Shown here: piece after piece, positions 11,884 to 24,167 of the stretch | Position numbering within the stretch: position 1 is the first letter of the stretch | Layout: every line of letters starts with the position of its first letter | Assembly: GCF_029784135.1 (NCBI RefSeq) | Contig: NC_073746.1 | Location: 39,323,378-39,387,377, forward strand | Origin: Toxorhynchites rutilus septentrionalis | Lineage: Eukaryota; Arthropoda; Insecta; Diptera; Culicidae | Length of the DNA stretch: 64,000 nucleotides | Direction of reading: 5' to 3' | The notes under the pieces: generated by a model | The model's input: only the letters and a program-made list of their open reading frames with translations | Databases searched by the model: none | Told to the model about the DNA's origin: nothing | Translations under genes and position numbers: made by a program

Positions 11884-14248
11884 GCGTGCCTGGTTCATGG
11901 TGGTATGTAAACATTTTGATCGCGGTTATACTAGTTGCTCGTTGTTGACAGCACGTATGTACAGAAAAGCCCCAAACCAATGATGAAATAGGAAAATAGA
12001 GATGCTTCCGTTTTTTTTCATTTAAAAAAACGAAATCCGTTAGTAGTAAAATTATTTATTAGCCTTAAACAATTTCATAAAATCGTGACACGAGTTTTGA
12101 TCAGAAATCCCTAATAAAAGGCGTATTCCTACGTCAATTTTTTTTTCAATTTACACGCAATCTTGTTCGTCCGAATTTTGATCGTAACGTCCTTTTGTTT
12201 AGAGGTAATTTTCTTTTATAATTTTTACTTTCTGAGTGCTTATTCAACCCAATGCGAATTTCAATTGGACTAACAACAACTAATACTATATGTAGATTGT
12301 CACTAATGACTAATATTTCTAATATTTCTTCACTTTTCCAATTTTTCTCGCCGTATAAACTTTTCTTGGGTGAAAATGAACACACATGCATATATTTACA
12401 ATGCGGATTTCCCCCAGGTAGCTTGGTATTGAAGTCTCTTTTAGGGAATACATTTCGGTAGAAACAAAAGCTCCGCCTACTTTCATGTATTTGCAATGCC
12501 GATTTCTCCCAGGCAGCTTGGTTTTGATGTCTCTGTTAGGGACCCGCCGCATGTATCGTCAATTTCGACCAATCAGAAGTGGGTATTTCCGTTAGGATAG
12601 GGATTGAGATTTTTCAATTGTTCGATAGTTAATTTCATGACATATATTTTTTTTTAATATAAAAAAAAAATTATGGAGTACCTAAATCGATTGACGCAAA
12701 AATTTCATCAATCCATCGTGAAATGACTGAGCAATAGGTGTTTGAAATTGATCAATTTTCACGCTGTGCTCGATTTTCGAATTTCAATTTGTACCCCAAT
12801 ATGTTCCCGAAAGACGTAATCCTACGTCAAAAATCAAAATAGGGTTCGTGTTCTGGGAAATTAGGATCCACTTTATATTTGATTGACTATAGTAGAAAGG
12901 ATTTCTGTGTCACATCTTAGGAAATATTCAATGAATATGTGTTGTAAATTTGAACAAAATCGGTGTTCGAAGGGATTTTCTTACTTTAGAAAAGGCAAAC
13001 CACTTTTTCGCAGCTCGCGTATTTTTACTAACGGCTCAAAACTGTAAATTCACCAAATTAGTTGTTTTACAATACAGAAATATACAGAGGTTCACATGAG
13101 TAGTTTTCTATTTTCTACACTTTCTGAATCCTTTCCTTCGATTTCAAATCTCTCCTTTATTTCTGTAAATCCTGTAATTTATGATAAAAATACTCTTCAA
13201 GCTTACAACTTACTCTCGCTGTTACAATTAGACTTACGCTTCTCTTTATATACGCCTTCAAGTTTCTATCTTATTCTCAAAATTCAATCAACTTTTCTAA
13301 TTATAAATTAACTTTTCTCCAATAATCGAACTATTCACATCTATTCAAATCAAATTTTCTTGTCTCTTTAACACAATAGTGGTTTGTTGTCAATTTGTTA
13401 ACAACATTGATAATCATCAAGGTAGTACGATTAGGACAAACAGCTCATCGGTGCCTCAACAATCGGTTTAGTATATCATGAACACTTTGGCTAGTGTAAT
13501 TTATAAAAAAAAGCCGTTGGCTTTTGAAAAACGGAAAATATTTTAAATCATTTTGAATGTACGTTCCTATAACTGAACTCTATCTGAACTGATGTCTATC
13601 ATCGTTGTCGTGATATTCTCCGACTTCTTTTTGATCTACTGTTTACTGTATCATTGCTTCTTGATTGCTTTGAGGCCTTTCTTCTTAGAATCAAGTGAGT
13701 ATCAAAGTTCTCAGAAAATTGTAGCGATCTCAAGTTTGAATTAATCGTCGTAAATATTGTAATATATTAGTAAAACCACACACAATTGTTCAGAATGTAT
13801 TTCTTTCGTGGATAAATTAAATTTGTGGGAAACTACAGAAATCGTCTTTATTTGTAGTATAATATATTATAGTATATAGTAGTATAACATAAAACAAGTT
13901 TATTCGATTCTAACAACGATGCTAACGGAAGCAATTCAGATTTCGACCTACTCTATCAGAATACATCCTTCTTAGAAAGTTATCCTTCTGGTGCGTGAAC
14001 TGAGGGCACTTTGTATTTCACTACCATTCAATAACATATTTCATAACCTCTAGCCCACGAAATCGAAAAAGAAAATAGCAGCTCAGTGATAAGGAACGGA
14101 TTTAAAATACTAAGTAGATAACGGCAGCGTGTATGGAGAAACGCACTCGAAATGCTTTTAATGCCTATTCGTTTCGCTCTTAGTCTTATCTCTATCGGCT
14201 AATATCACTTAGAATATCTAACACCTATATCATTACGCTTGGTCCACT
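11884..14248. other. Intergenic, repeat traces only
   Basis: A diverged tandem pair of about 95 bp sits at 12390-12545 (shared CCCAGG.AGCTTGGT core). At 12787-12835 a stretch around GACGTAATCCTACGTCAA recurs in reverse at 48893-48950, so it belongs to a dispersed repeat. No gene is seen. Confidence 0.4.
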
Positions 14249-17200
14249 TCAAGGGCCACTCGCGTAGCCATAAGTGTTCCATTTCAAGACATGGTCAACA
14301 TGCTTTTCGAGGCAAGGGTACCAGTCGCGAGAGCCATAATCCAAGGCTGGACGTGTTCCCCCGTAGTTCTTTGGCAAGTCACTCGGATCGATGAACTTGT
14401 GGAGTTTTTTCATGTCGCTCCCATGGAATTCGAGCTGAAAATATGTCACTTCAGTGAACAAACCACAAAAATATGAAAATTATTTTAAAACTCACCCTAT
14501 CTCTCAGCTTATCGCCTATGAATGGTTTGAAGAGAGTCCAAACCATGTTGAAAATGTATGGCTGCTTGATGATGTGCACCTCCTTCATCCGCAGTGGGAC
14601 AGCTTCCTGGATAAAGGTCAGTAGCAGTTTCGAGAACGACGGTGACATTCCTCTCACTTGCTTCAACGAGAGCCCATCAAAGTCCATGATTATGACGACG
14701 CCATTAATTTGCGTGGTCGGCTCTAACTGGGCCATCAGGTGGATGAGGAAGAACATACGGAACAACCTGTTGCCATCAATCTGTCGCGGGTCCCACGCTT
14801 TGCCACAGTTGATTACCATTATCCGGCGTCCCTTTTGGTCCCGGTTCGTCAGCACATTGACGATTCCGTGCTCCATGAAGGATCGCTTCTCGTCCTCCGG
14901 GTAGAGGTTGTGCATGAGGGGGTAGTTGTTTTTCTTGAATTCGGCGATTCGTCGCATCTATGGTGGAAAAAACGTGAACAGAAGGTAAAGAATGATTGAA
15001 TCATACGGTTACTAATAATCGAGGTGTGAACTTTGGACATACACCGTTTGTTTTCTTATCGACACCGCAAGGTGAGTGGTTTTTAAACGTTTAACTGTGA
15101 AAAGATTACTTATCACAACACTCTTCGCGGTGTTTGGCGATGTTAAATCTTATGTTGTAATGTCAATTTCATCGGATTCTTGATGAAGTTTTATGTGAGC
15201 GTGTGACTGTTCTTGTGAGTTAGGAATAATTTATCGTACTGGATTATTCATTTTCATCAAGAGTATGACACAGCATGGTCGTAGCATTATGTTTTTATGA
15301 TTTTAGAGCGTTGAGGAAAAGAACAACGATGATCAGGGAATAATTATTCACGTACAAGGTATAGACAAAAATAACGAGACTAGCAGAAATCTGTTTTGAT
15401 TTCTGCTGTATATTGAATGGTTTCGATCTGTTTCGAACTAGTTCTTTTTTCACATACTTTCTAATTTTACACGTTACAAGATACCATCATGCTTACAGTG
15501 ACATTAGCGAAAGAAATTTCTATCTGGCCAAACCGCATGTTCTACATATTTATGAGAAGGCTGTTATCTACGTGAATGAATGAATAAATGAATAAACAAG
15601 TATTCTATATCTGATATATACTGATATATACAAGTATTCTATACCTGACTGAATGACGGAAAAAGTTTAAATGCGTCTTTCAAAAATTTTGGTTTTTTTT
15701 AAATTGTTCATATTTCTTTAATTTTTTGAATGAGGTTTGATTAGTCAGAACGAATTAAACCTTAGTTGAAACGGTGTCCCTGCAAACATGAACAAACATT
15801 CGATGTGTTTCAGATGCGGAGTGGGTGCTTTGAGATGCAAAAAATTCTACTATTTAATTCAATAATTTATAGCAAGATTTTTTAACGGTGTATTTGAAAT
15901 GTTGTTATACCGAATATCCGTTTGTACTGTATGCCGAAGAGGATACCGAATATCCGTTTCATATCTAGATTAGACTGTTGTTGATTACTTCCCGGTTGGA
16001 AAATAACTGCGTGCTCCTCGTTGCTAGGCCTTTCTGCTAGCTGTCAGGAGAATCACAAAGGATGTGATGCAATTTCCGCTTCTCTTCAGGAACTGTACAA
16101 AAGATATCAACCCATTAACCTAAGATTTAATTTTCAACACAGTGGATCAAACAAATATGCTTCGGTCGGACACGCATAGTGCCATTTCACTACACTGCTG
16201 AGCGTTCAAAAGCGCCCTATGCTATCGCACAGCGTGAAAACGTGAGGTATAATCACAATAGCATAACAACCATAACATAACAACGTACAACCATAATAGG
16301 AACAAGGCAGCTTTCGATACTGCGATAAATGAGATGTAAAATTGTAGGGGAAAGCGGTTAAAATGAAGACCCTAAGGAATATGCCCATTTACTGCGTCCA
16401 CATACCGCTACAATTTACGTTCTTCGAATAATATTTAAGCTTAACTAATTGTTGTTCAAGATATCAAACGGTTTTTATAATAAAAAAAAATAATAGTACG
16501 TTTTTTATTAACAAAAAAAAAGATGTAAAATCGAACATTTTATCACATGGTGATGGTAAAATGAATAATTACACATATCATGCTAAATGGGATAGATTTA
16601 TACGTTGTTCCTTATCTAAATTTGTTCAAATCATTATTGAAATAGTAGGTATATGTGTGAATCAAGGCTGAGCTTATTCACCTAGAGTAGTAATTAGAAT
16701 TTTCTCATACGTACAAAAAAAGTAGTAAGAAACACATAATGCTTCACATATTGAGGTTTGGGTTCGGTTGAGGTGGCATATTTTTCAGGATCAACGTCAC
16801 AAAAGGAATCCCTTGAAAAGCAACATGTGATGAGGTAGATCAGCTTTGGAAAACATAGCTTTGTTAGTTGTTACCAGTGGTGGCTCATTTTGACCAAAGT
16901 AACAACAAAGTAATTTCGAATGCGAATTGCTCACTGAAACCAAATTAAATATCTGTTTACCTCTCAATGAATATATGAGCAGTTGTCCAAACTGTTGTTT
17001 TGTCGAAGATATCAGGTCGAATAATTTAAATTTCACGGGGAATTCCTCAAATACGATACGCGCAAAATTACATCCGAATGGCTATCATGAGAGAAATTTC
17101 TATTTTATTTATTATTTTTAACATTTGACAGTTTCATGCATAACAGGGTGCCTTAAAAAGCAGCAAAAGTTCTAAGAATAGGATAATGAAGAAGTGTGAA

Positions 17201-19588
17201 TTGGGTTTTAGTTAAATTATCGAATTTTGAGCACCGGTTCATTTTATCAACCCTGTTCATTTTAACCGCATTTCCCCTACCAATTATGGTAATACAAAAA
17301 TACATGTTTATTTCGAAAAATCGAATAAATTAGTCAAATCACAAAATCAAGAAGGTTGTAATGTATGCGTTTACACTGTGTTTGATTTTCCTCATGATTT
17401 TTCAATGATTATTTGTTAAATCGTTTGATATTTATATTTATTTATATAGGGGGAGGTCGAGAAAAATGGACAGGGCGGATAAGACATACACTCATGTATT
17501 ATTGATAAATTACATTTTTATTTTAAATTTGAAGGATTTACAAACTTGCAATACTGTGTATCAATACTTTTGACACTTACTGTGCGCACCTAGCTGGTCT
17601 TATGTCAAAATTGTAACTGTTCTATGTAAATTTTCGTATGCAGAAAATAAGGTTCTTATTGTGACAGATAATTTTTTGGGTATTTTTAGTTACGTGAGTG
17701 TTTTATCATCACTTTCCTTCCTTTTTTGTCGAATCAGTGCTAAACTTTTTTGCTTTAACTCCAGAAAAATTAATGTTAAAAAATACTACGATTGAAAGAG
17801 CAACCGGAAGTAATGAACGAATCAGTGGATGGAAGAAATTGTTAAGGAAGGGTTCTCCGTGAACACAGCTGCATTGGATTCAAACATTCCAAGAACAACA
17901 CTCATACGGCACCTGAAATTCTAATTATTCATTACAGCTAGGACCACTTCCGACAGTTCTCAGTTAGCAGCAGGAACAAGGAAATTCAAATGGAACTGAC
18001 AGAATCGTTGTAAGTATCGACATTTCCTCGACCTAGAGAGGAGATCCTATCCATGACGGAAGTCAGAAAATTGACTTTCGAATTGACGGAGAAAGACGGA
18101 CTGAAGCATTTGTTCAATGCATCATCTCAGATGTCTGGAAAGTCTGGCTTAGCGGTTTTCAAAACGTAACCCGAATCTGTCATTCCGGCAACTATTTTAG
18201 ACATGAAAAAATGAGAAAAATTGCAAGGCCCTTCTAGACAATTTTAGTCAAGCCTTTTTGTCCAATCATTTGCAAGGCCTATTTGAAGACCTCAAAAACC
18301 TGTTGAGTACATCAACTTGAATTTCAAAATATAACTTTTCAATTAGCGTTCATCCTTTCCACCCCAAGTGTCCATCATTCCCTACTTTTTCTCATTTTCT
18401 CAAAGATGCAGGACAATTTATCGAAATTTTTTTGTCCCCGAAATAATTTTTATTATTAACAGAGACTTAGACTATCGATTCGTAGTGAGATAGCCATATA
18501 TATTTCTTATGGAATTTAAGAAAAAAAAAACGACTTTTGCTTGAGGTTTCCGTCTTCACCATCCTTCCCCTACATGGATAAGAAGCTTGCAGAATAGGTC
18601 AATGCACATCGATTATGTAGTGATCTACCAGATAATTTATCAACTGTGTTGGAAAGTAACAAGTGGAAATCTGAATCATTACTGGAGATTCAAAAGCATA
18701 TGAATGTACGTGAATTTATCTCGTCAAATACTTCGTTTAAGAAATGAATCTTCTCTAGCAGAAATTAAAAAGAAAGAAAACGACCAAAATGAATCGAGCG
18801 TGAAATTGTAACGACGAGCAAACGCGACTTGTTTATGTACTTCGATTGTGTGTGAAATCGATCTGTCCGCGCGGTGTCTTTGTTCCGCGCTTTGTTTCCG
18901 CCTGTCTTCCACTTGTCATGACGCATAATTTTTTTCGAATTATTCATCTTTGGACCGACCGAATAGCGGAGGAGTGATAAGAGCGGTGTAGTGAACTCAT
19001 TTTTCGGTTTTGTTTTGCTACGCGCCACGCGATGTGTACACGAAAAAAGTTTTTTCTGTCAGATAGTAAGGGAAACTAGTAAGAACAATTTTTAATAAAA
19101 CTCGCCGACGTACTTTTGGGCGACTACTGTTGAATTATTTGTTAATCTCTTTGATTTCTCTCCGCGATTTCGCTAAGATGACAACGTTCACTGTGCAAAT
19201 TCATTCACTAAGAAAAGTTGTCACATTTATTTATTTTTTCTTTACACAGCAAACTGCGAGGCGCTAAAAGTGTAGATCACTTTGATCCACAAAATGATGA
19301 CCACCAGAATCCCATGTAGCACTGTCAGGTCGTTTCAAATTTTCTCCGTCCCCCAACACTCACCATTTTTAGCGCACTTTCCGGATAGAAGTGGCACGGT
19401 CTAAGAAAGATCAGCAAAAATTCATCACTGTCGTCATAGTGAAGATCGGTTGCATTGTGGAGAAGATTTCTCAGGTGCTCGATGGCAGCTTCACGCACTT
19501 CTGGGGTTTCGCGAAGCTCGCGGCGGGAGATTTCCTCATATTCCGGCCGTGGCGGAGACTTGTCGAGATCGAACGGAGCGAGTGTCAT
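14249..19588 (-). CDS. CRAL-TRIO lipid-transfer protein, paralogue B
   Basis: Coding exons 19364-19588, 14496-14957 and 14249-14434 give 290 residues. Intron 1 is 4,406 bp and intron 2 is 61 bp; both are phase 0 with GTGAGT donors. The start is the ATG at 19588 (MTLAPFDLD), which aligns with paralogue A. An open frame continues upstream but is not in the other two genes. The N-terminal helical region ends in FLLIFLRPCHFYPES. The CRAL-TRIO domain has TNRDQKGRR, VVIIMDFDGL (DFDGL at 167-171), LLTFIQEA and FNMVW, and the last exon has the HGSDMKKLHKF and NYGG blocks. It should be a soluble carrier of a hydrophobic ligand, ligand unknown. Exon 2 is closer to C than to A. Intron 1 contains two pogo-like elements. 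Confidence 0.94.
14958..16345. other. Intron 1 of CRAL-TRIO B, proximal part
   Basis: AT-rich intron sequence with a short direct repeat around 15600-15650 (CAAGTATTCTATA). No exon or element is recognised. Confidence 0.4.
16346..17281. mobile_element. Non-coding pogo-like element in intron
   Basis: GTAGGGGAAAGCGGTTAAAA at the left is matched in reverse at the right (GTAGGGGAAATGCGGTTAAA, about 17257-17281), about 25 bp with one indel. TA lies next to the GGGG at each end, consistent with a TA target. No transposase motif is inside. The similarity of the TAGGGG start to the next element suggests a related family. Confidence 0.5.
17449..18571 (+). pseudogene. Degraded pogo/Tigger-type transposon
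   Basis: The flanks start TAGGGGGAGG (left) and TAGGGGAAGGATGG (right, reversed), an imperfect inverted pair with TA outside. The interior, read across frameshifts, gives an HTH-like segment ending NIPRTTLIRHLKF (about 17880-17925), then MTEVRKLTFELTEKDGL and a GKSGL segment. That is the order of the N-terminal DNA-binding domains of pogo/jerky-type proteins (IPRSTL, then FELAE, then GKDW). The DDE catalytic domain is not seen. It lies inside intron 1 of CRAL-TRIO B, in the opposite orientation. Confidence 0.5.
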
Positions 19589-22102
19589 TTCCCTTTTTTT
19601 CTGTCGATAGATAGCCGATGGTTCCCCGCAAACTAACCACACTCCGATCCAGATTGATTGTAGAGTGCAAATTATTTTCAAACCGTTTCGAGACGCGCTA
19701 ATTGTAAGACTGACAGCGAGAGCATTACCATTGTATCAATCACGGTTCGTGGGCGCCTTCGGCAAGGCGTTCTTATCAATGGAAGAAACGCAGCTTTTGA
19801 TAATGGGGTTTCGCCAACGGACGTCACACATAAGCTGGCCGCGAACCAGTTGCTGGAAAGCCCTTCTTTGTTGATGTGTTGATAGGGTTGCTGATTTGAT
19901 CTATCACTATTTAGTTCAACGTGAAACGTCACTTAATCGCTTCTAGTGTTCTCTGCCTCAAACTCAATTTATATTTTTTTTATTTTCCATGATTTTATTG
20001 CTCTAATGTTATTGATGGTACTCGATTACTCGGACTCGATTATATATAGTCGACCATTTTTGTCAACAATTATTTTCAAATTCTATATATAATCGAATCT
20101 CAAGAAAACAATTTTTTCATTAATGTATGAATGTCAAACATTAATAGAAAAATAGCTTTTTTGTGATTGATTCGATTATGTATTAGATTTGAAAATTAAC
20201 ATTGAAAGTGAAATTGCGATTATTGTGAAATTGCGATTATAGTACAGGTCGAGTCCGACCTGTACTATAAAAATTTATACCTTGAGTTCGAGAATATCAA
20301 AAGATACAGTCACCAAAAAGAAAAAAATATCGAACAAATAGGTAAACGTAAATTGTGTAACAGACACGGTATTATTTTTTTCTATCCAATAATGGATTCT
20401 ATTATCGCACTCCGTTATGAAACGTATCCTTTTTCTGTTGTCAGCTGCAGCGTTAATCACCAACCGCATCAAAGTCTATGCCCGATGAGGTGATTGCTAT
20501 CAGTAATCGAATGATCAACTTCTCCATTCATTCACACCGTGCACCGGCCACCTCCCGAATTAAGCTTATCGAAATTCTGCATGCAACGAAAATGCACCTT
20601 TCAGTGTTTGAGATGGGATTTTGATAAATTAGAATTTTTGAGAGACGCTCGTTTCAAACTGATCGCTAGTTACGAGTAGGTATTGAATATCGAAGCCTTT
20701 TGCCTTGTCGCAACGATAGGTCATCGGGATGATAGTTTTCACAAGCTGCACTCTTCTTATCAGCTCGCGTCGCTCGTGACGGTTCATTGTATTTTATGGG
20801 ACGATTATATTTCTACAGATGTAAGCATAAATATGTGAGCTTGATATTGATAGTGATTGACGAAGCTCCACACTGTCGATGTAAGTGAAGGGCTTTTGAT
20901 TTGTTCTAGAGCGTCTAATTACTTGTAGTAGCTATTTCAAAGTTTTTTTGTTTCTATTGGAAAATGGGTTATCCCGAACAGCGTATTCAAATTCATGAGA
21001 ACGAGAGTTGGTACTCGTCCCGTGTACCGAGGACGAGTTTCTATGGTTACTTTATTGCTTCGGGACCGAGATTGTCGGTAAGAGATTTGTTGGCTAGGTA
21101 CTTTAATTTCAATCCCCCAATCTATGCTTTCCTGAAAAAAATATTTCATTCTACTAAACTCGCAAGTAAACGGTCTCCTATCCTATAATTATAGCATTAA
21201 CACGTTCGTTGCCCCGTCACCCAGATATGGGTGACACTTTTCTTGTTCAAATTGAATAGGATTTTTAAAAGAAATTTACTAGAATAGGCACCTGAGTGTA
21301 ACTATAGCATATGTAGAAAAATAATAAAATTATAACCTTATTATTATAATGTTTATACTATATATTTTATTAATTTATAATACGGATTGTTTGTACTGCA
21401 ATTTTTCGCGAAAATATTGCTAGATCATGTAAAAGTTGACTACAAACAAAGACCTCGGATCATCATTTAATAATTTATCCGCAAGCTGGGCCCCGCGAGA
21501 AACTCAGAAACATCGTTTTGGGCGACGAACGTGTTAAATGAAAACGTGAATATATGTGATCGTCCGGGAAGAAAGGGGGCTCAGGGTAAAAAACAATTTT
21601 CCGAGAAAAACGCGTTTAGAGTTTACACTACGAAAACATCTGTTTTCAAGGATTCGTGTTGGATGAAATCTCTTCTGTGGTATGTTGTCACACTAGTGAA
21701 CTAGTTTGAGCACAAAATACGTTTTAATCTCGCTTATTTCTGTTACTTTGAGTGAATGTATCGACATTTCCATGGTGTATTATTCAGTTGTTTGAAGACG
21801 AAACATTCTAATCACTTTGCGGTTTTTGTTTTTCTCGTGTTTTTTGATTTGGCATCGCAAAGACGTGATTTAATTCATTTTATACAATTTAAAATACTTT
21901 TCAGTCGTAATTTTGTTTTAAATAATTGTTACCGGTGTGCAAAGTGATGGATTCGTATGCGTCGTTGAAAGAATCGCAAAGTAAATTCGATGAGTATGAA
22001 GCAACGTATTTTGCTTCGAATGAGAAAGAACTTGACAATTATATTTATCACCCGATGATAATTGTTCATGAAATGCCGAGAAAACTGAGCAGAAACACAA
22101 AA
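19589..22102. other. Intergenic region upstream of CRAL-TRIO B
   Basis: It should hold the promoter of CRAL-TRIO B just above 19588, but I cannot point to a clear TATA or initiator. A perfect small hairpin lies at 20237-20270. A 60-codon frame at 21926-22108 starts with ATG but has no recognisable motif and is interrupted by the mariner insertion just behind it. At 21590-21660 the motif AAAAACGCGTTTAGAG resembles the repeat at 48405-49050. Confidence 0.4.
20237..20270. repeat. Perfect 15-bp hairpin with 4-base loop
   Basis: Arms 20237-20251 and 20256-20270 pair without mismatch around the loop AGTC. The core is GTACAGGTCG / CGACCTGTAC. Two nearby copies of GAAATTGCGATTAT precede it. Confidence 0.7.
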
Positions 22103-22104
22103 TA

Positions 22105-23379
22105 TTAGGCTGTCAAAAAAGTCCTGCGGTATTTTTTTTGAATTTTCATTTGTTCATAAAATTAGTTACAATCATCTGTTTTAAGTCAAATATGCGCCGT
22201 TTTGTTCGATGACTTGTTCCCAACGAGATGCCAACTTCATAATACCCCTGTTATAGAAGCTCGCTTCCTTATTGGCAAAAAACTCGGATAGCCAATTTTC
22301 ACAGGCCTCTTTTGTGGCTAACTTCTGACTACCTAGCTCGTTCGCCCTGGACAAAAACAGGTGGTAGTCACTTGGTGCAAGGTCCGGACTATACGGCGGA
22401 TGCAAAAGAACCTCCCATCCGAGCTCCCGGAGCTTCTGGCGCGTCACCAAAGAAGTGTGTGGCCTGGCATTGTCCAGATGGAAGACAATGCGGCTTCTGT
22501 TTATCAAAGATGGCCTCTTCTTTATGAGTGCTACCTTCAAGCGGTCCAGTTGTTGGCAGTACAGGTCCGCATTGAGCGTTTGGCCATAGGGAAGCAGCTC
22601 ATAATAGATTATTCCTTGACAATCCCACCAAACACACAGCAGAACCTTCCTGGCCGTTAATGAGGGCTTGGCCACCGTCTGAGCCGCTTCAACGGGCTTC
22701 GACCACGACCGTTTGCGCTTCACGTTGTCGTAAGTGACCCACTTTTCATCGCCAGTCACCATCCGCTTCAGAAACGGGTGGATTTTGTTGCGATTCAGCA
22801 GCGATTCACATGCGTCGATACGGTCAAAGATGTTTTTTTGCGTCAACGTGTGTGGCACCCATACATCGAGCTTCTTTGTGAATCCAAGCTTCTTCAAATG
22901 ATTAATAACGGTTTGATGACTTATCCCCAGCTCTTGGCCGATGCTACGGCTGCTACTATGCCGGTCTTTCTCGGTTAATTCATCGATTTTGTCGCAATTT
23001 TCGACGACAGGCCTTCCGGAGCGTGGCGCGTCTTTGACGACCTCTACACCAGAACGAAAACGTTGAAACCATCGTTGTGCGGTGGAAATGGAAACTGTAT
23101 CGGGTTCATAAACTGCACAAATTTTATTGGCAGCTTGAGATGCAGTACTACTATGATACTGTAAAATATGTCGGATTTTCTCTTCATTTTGCTCCATATT
23201 TGCGACACTATAACTCACGAACGACTTAACCAAACAAAACACTGTCAAGGACGCGTTATAGCGCGCAAAAATACCTTTCCAACAAGCTATAGTATGACTC
23301 GATACAATGAATACAACTAGAACTACGCGCTTACAACGACACCTCGCGGAAATACCGCAGGACTTTTTTGACAGCCTAA
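22105..23379 (-). mobile_element. Mariner DD34D transposon, nearly intact copy
   Basis: About 30-bp inverted ends (TTAGGCTGTCAAAAAAGTCC...) match on both sides, each flanked by a TA target duplication (22103-22104 and 23380-23381). At 1,275 bp it is the normal mariner length. A second full-length copy at 39605-40884 has the same ends, and a 3' fragment is at 3642-3912. Confidence 0.96.
22181..23197 (-). CDS. Mariner transposase
   Basis: 338 residues from the ATG at 23197 (MEQNEEK). An upstream in-frame extension has no ATG. Residues 1-110 hold the paired helix-turn-helix DNA-binding region (AQRWFQRFRSG, SGRPVV, LGISHQTVINHLKKLG, WVPHTL). The catalytic domain has TGDEKWVTYDN (first D), HLDNARPH (second D) and HPPYSPDLAPSDYHLF (third D), 34 residues after the second. 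The enzyme cuts and pastes the element at TA sites. Compared with the 39605 copy it is three codons shorter and changed near residues 14-20 (QYHSSTASQ), in the first DNA-binding helix region. The frame is otherwise open, so activity is possible but not assured. Confidence 0.92.
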   Translation of the reverse strand: MEQNEEKIRHILQYHSSTASQAANKICAVYEPDTVSISTAQRWFQRFRSGVEVVKDAPRSGRPVVENCDKIDELTEKDRHSSSRSIGQELGISHQTVINHLKKLGFTKKLDVWVPHTLTQKNIFDRIDACESLLNRNKIHPFLKRMVTGDEKWVTYDNVKRKRSWSKPVEAAQTVAKPSLTARKVLLCVWWDCQGIIYYELLPYGQTLNADLYCQQLDRLKVALIKKRPSLINRSRIVFHLDNARPHTSLVTRQKLRELGWEVLLHPPYSPDLAPSDYHLFLSRANELGSQKLATKEACENWLSEFFANKEASFYNRGIMKLASRWEQVIEQNGAYLT

Positions 23380-23744
23380 TATTTTAAATTGTTTTGTTAC
23401 TTTTTTTTTAAACTTTTGAATTGACCTTGTACAAAAAAAACATCTCACGGGCTGAATTTTCAACTTAGGGACTTAGATTTTCAACGGATGGGTCTCAATC
23501 GATTCTTAAGAGTTTTCTGTTTCCGAATGACGAAAAAACTCAAAATGGAATAATTTGCCCTAAGCCCCGTTTTTTTCCCGGTTGTACAATAGAAATTCTC
23601 GTCAATGTGACAAAAAAAATGTGTCGATCGCCATTAAGCGAATATTTTACCAGGAAAGGCTTTCACAATCGACAGGAACAGATGGTAATCGCTTGGTGTA
23701 TGTATCATACTACAAGGTAGAACATAATAACCTCTCAATCAAGC

Positions 23745-24020
23745 TTTCTGAGCTTCCGACGAGCCTCTATTGGTGTTTAGTGTGGCTTATGTTGTCCCGA
23801 TGGAACTGAATTGTACTTTCATTGGCCTATGCTGGTCGCTTTTGTGCCATTGAGTCCCTCAGTCCGAATTTATAGTTTGGCTGTAAGGAAATAGTAGATG
23901 GTTCCTGCACAATCCCACCAAAAACCCAGCAAAACCTCCCTAGTTTGGGTACCGTTGTGCCGGCTCACCGCTTTTTGACTACGACCGTTTTTGCTTGACG
24001 TTGTCGGAAGTGACCAGAGT
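23745..24020 (-). pseudogene. Heavily degraded mariner fragment
   Basis: On the minus strand, across stops and indels, one reads SDNVKQKRS, a VLLGFWWDC block, GTIYY and a KPH block near the end. This parallels YDNVKRKRSWSKP, VLLCVWWDCQGIIYYEL and NARPH of the mariner at 22105. Both ends and the termini are missing. Confidence 0.45.
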
Positions 24021-24167
24021 TGCCAACCATCCAGTTTTTCTTGTATATAGCCAGTTTTTTTAGCATGCCAGCGAAACAGTCAAGGGCAAAAAATCGTGAA
24101 AATCCTACTCCGTTACACTCGAATCGAATCGAAGACCTTTCTTGACGATATTCTCTATCTATATCTA

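Noticed and set aside
14473..14999. Open frames on the + strand opposite exon 2 of CRAL-TRIO B, and similar ones opposite A and C exons
   Set aside because: Antisense shadows of conserved exons.
15590..15660. CRISPR-like or satellite array (short direct repeats)
   Set aside because: Only two short AT-rich copies with unequal spacing; nothing array-like.
19589..19681. N-terminal extension of CRAL-TRIO B by 31 residues starting at the ATG at 19681
   Set aside because: The other two paralogues start at the position matching 19588, and the extension has no similarity to them. It could still be a leader peptide.
23198..23248. Mariner transposase starting further upstream at 23248
   Set aside because: That codon is TTG; the first ATG is at 23197 and matches the start in the 39605 copy.
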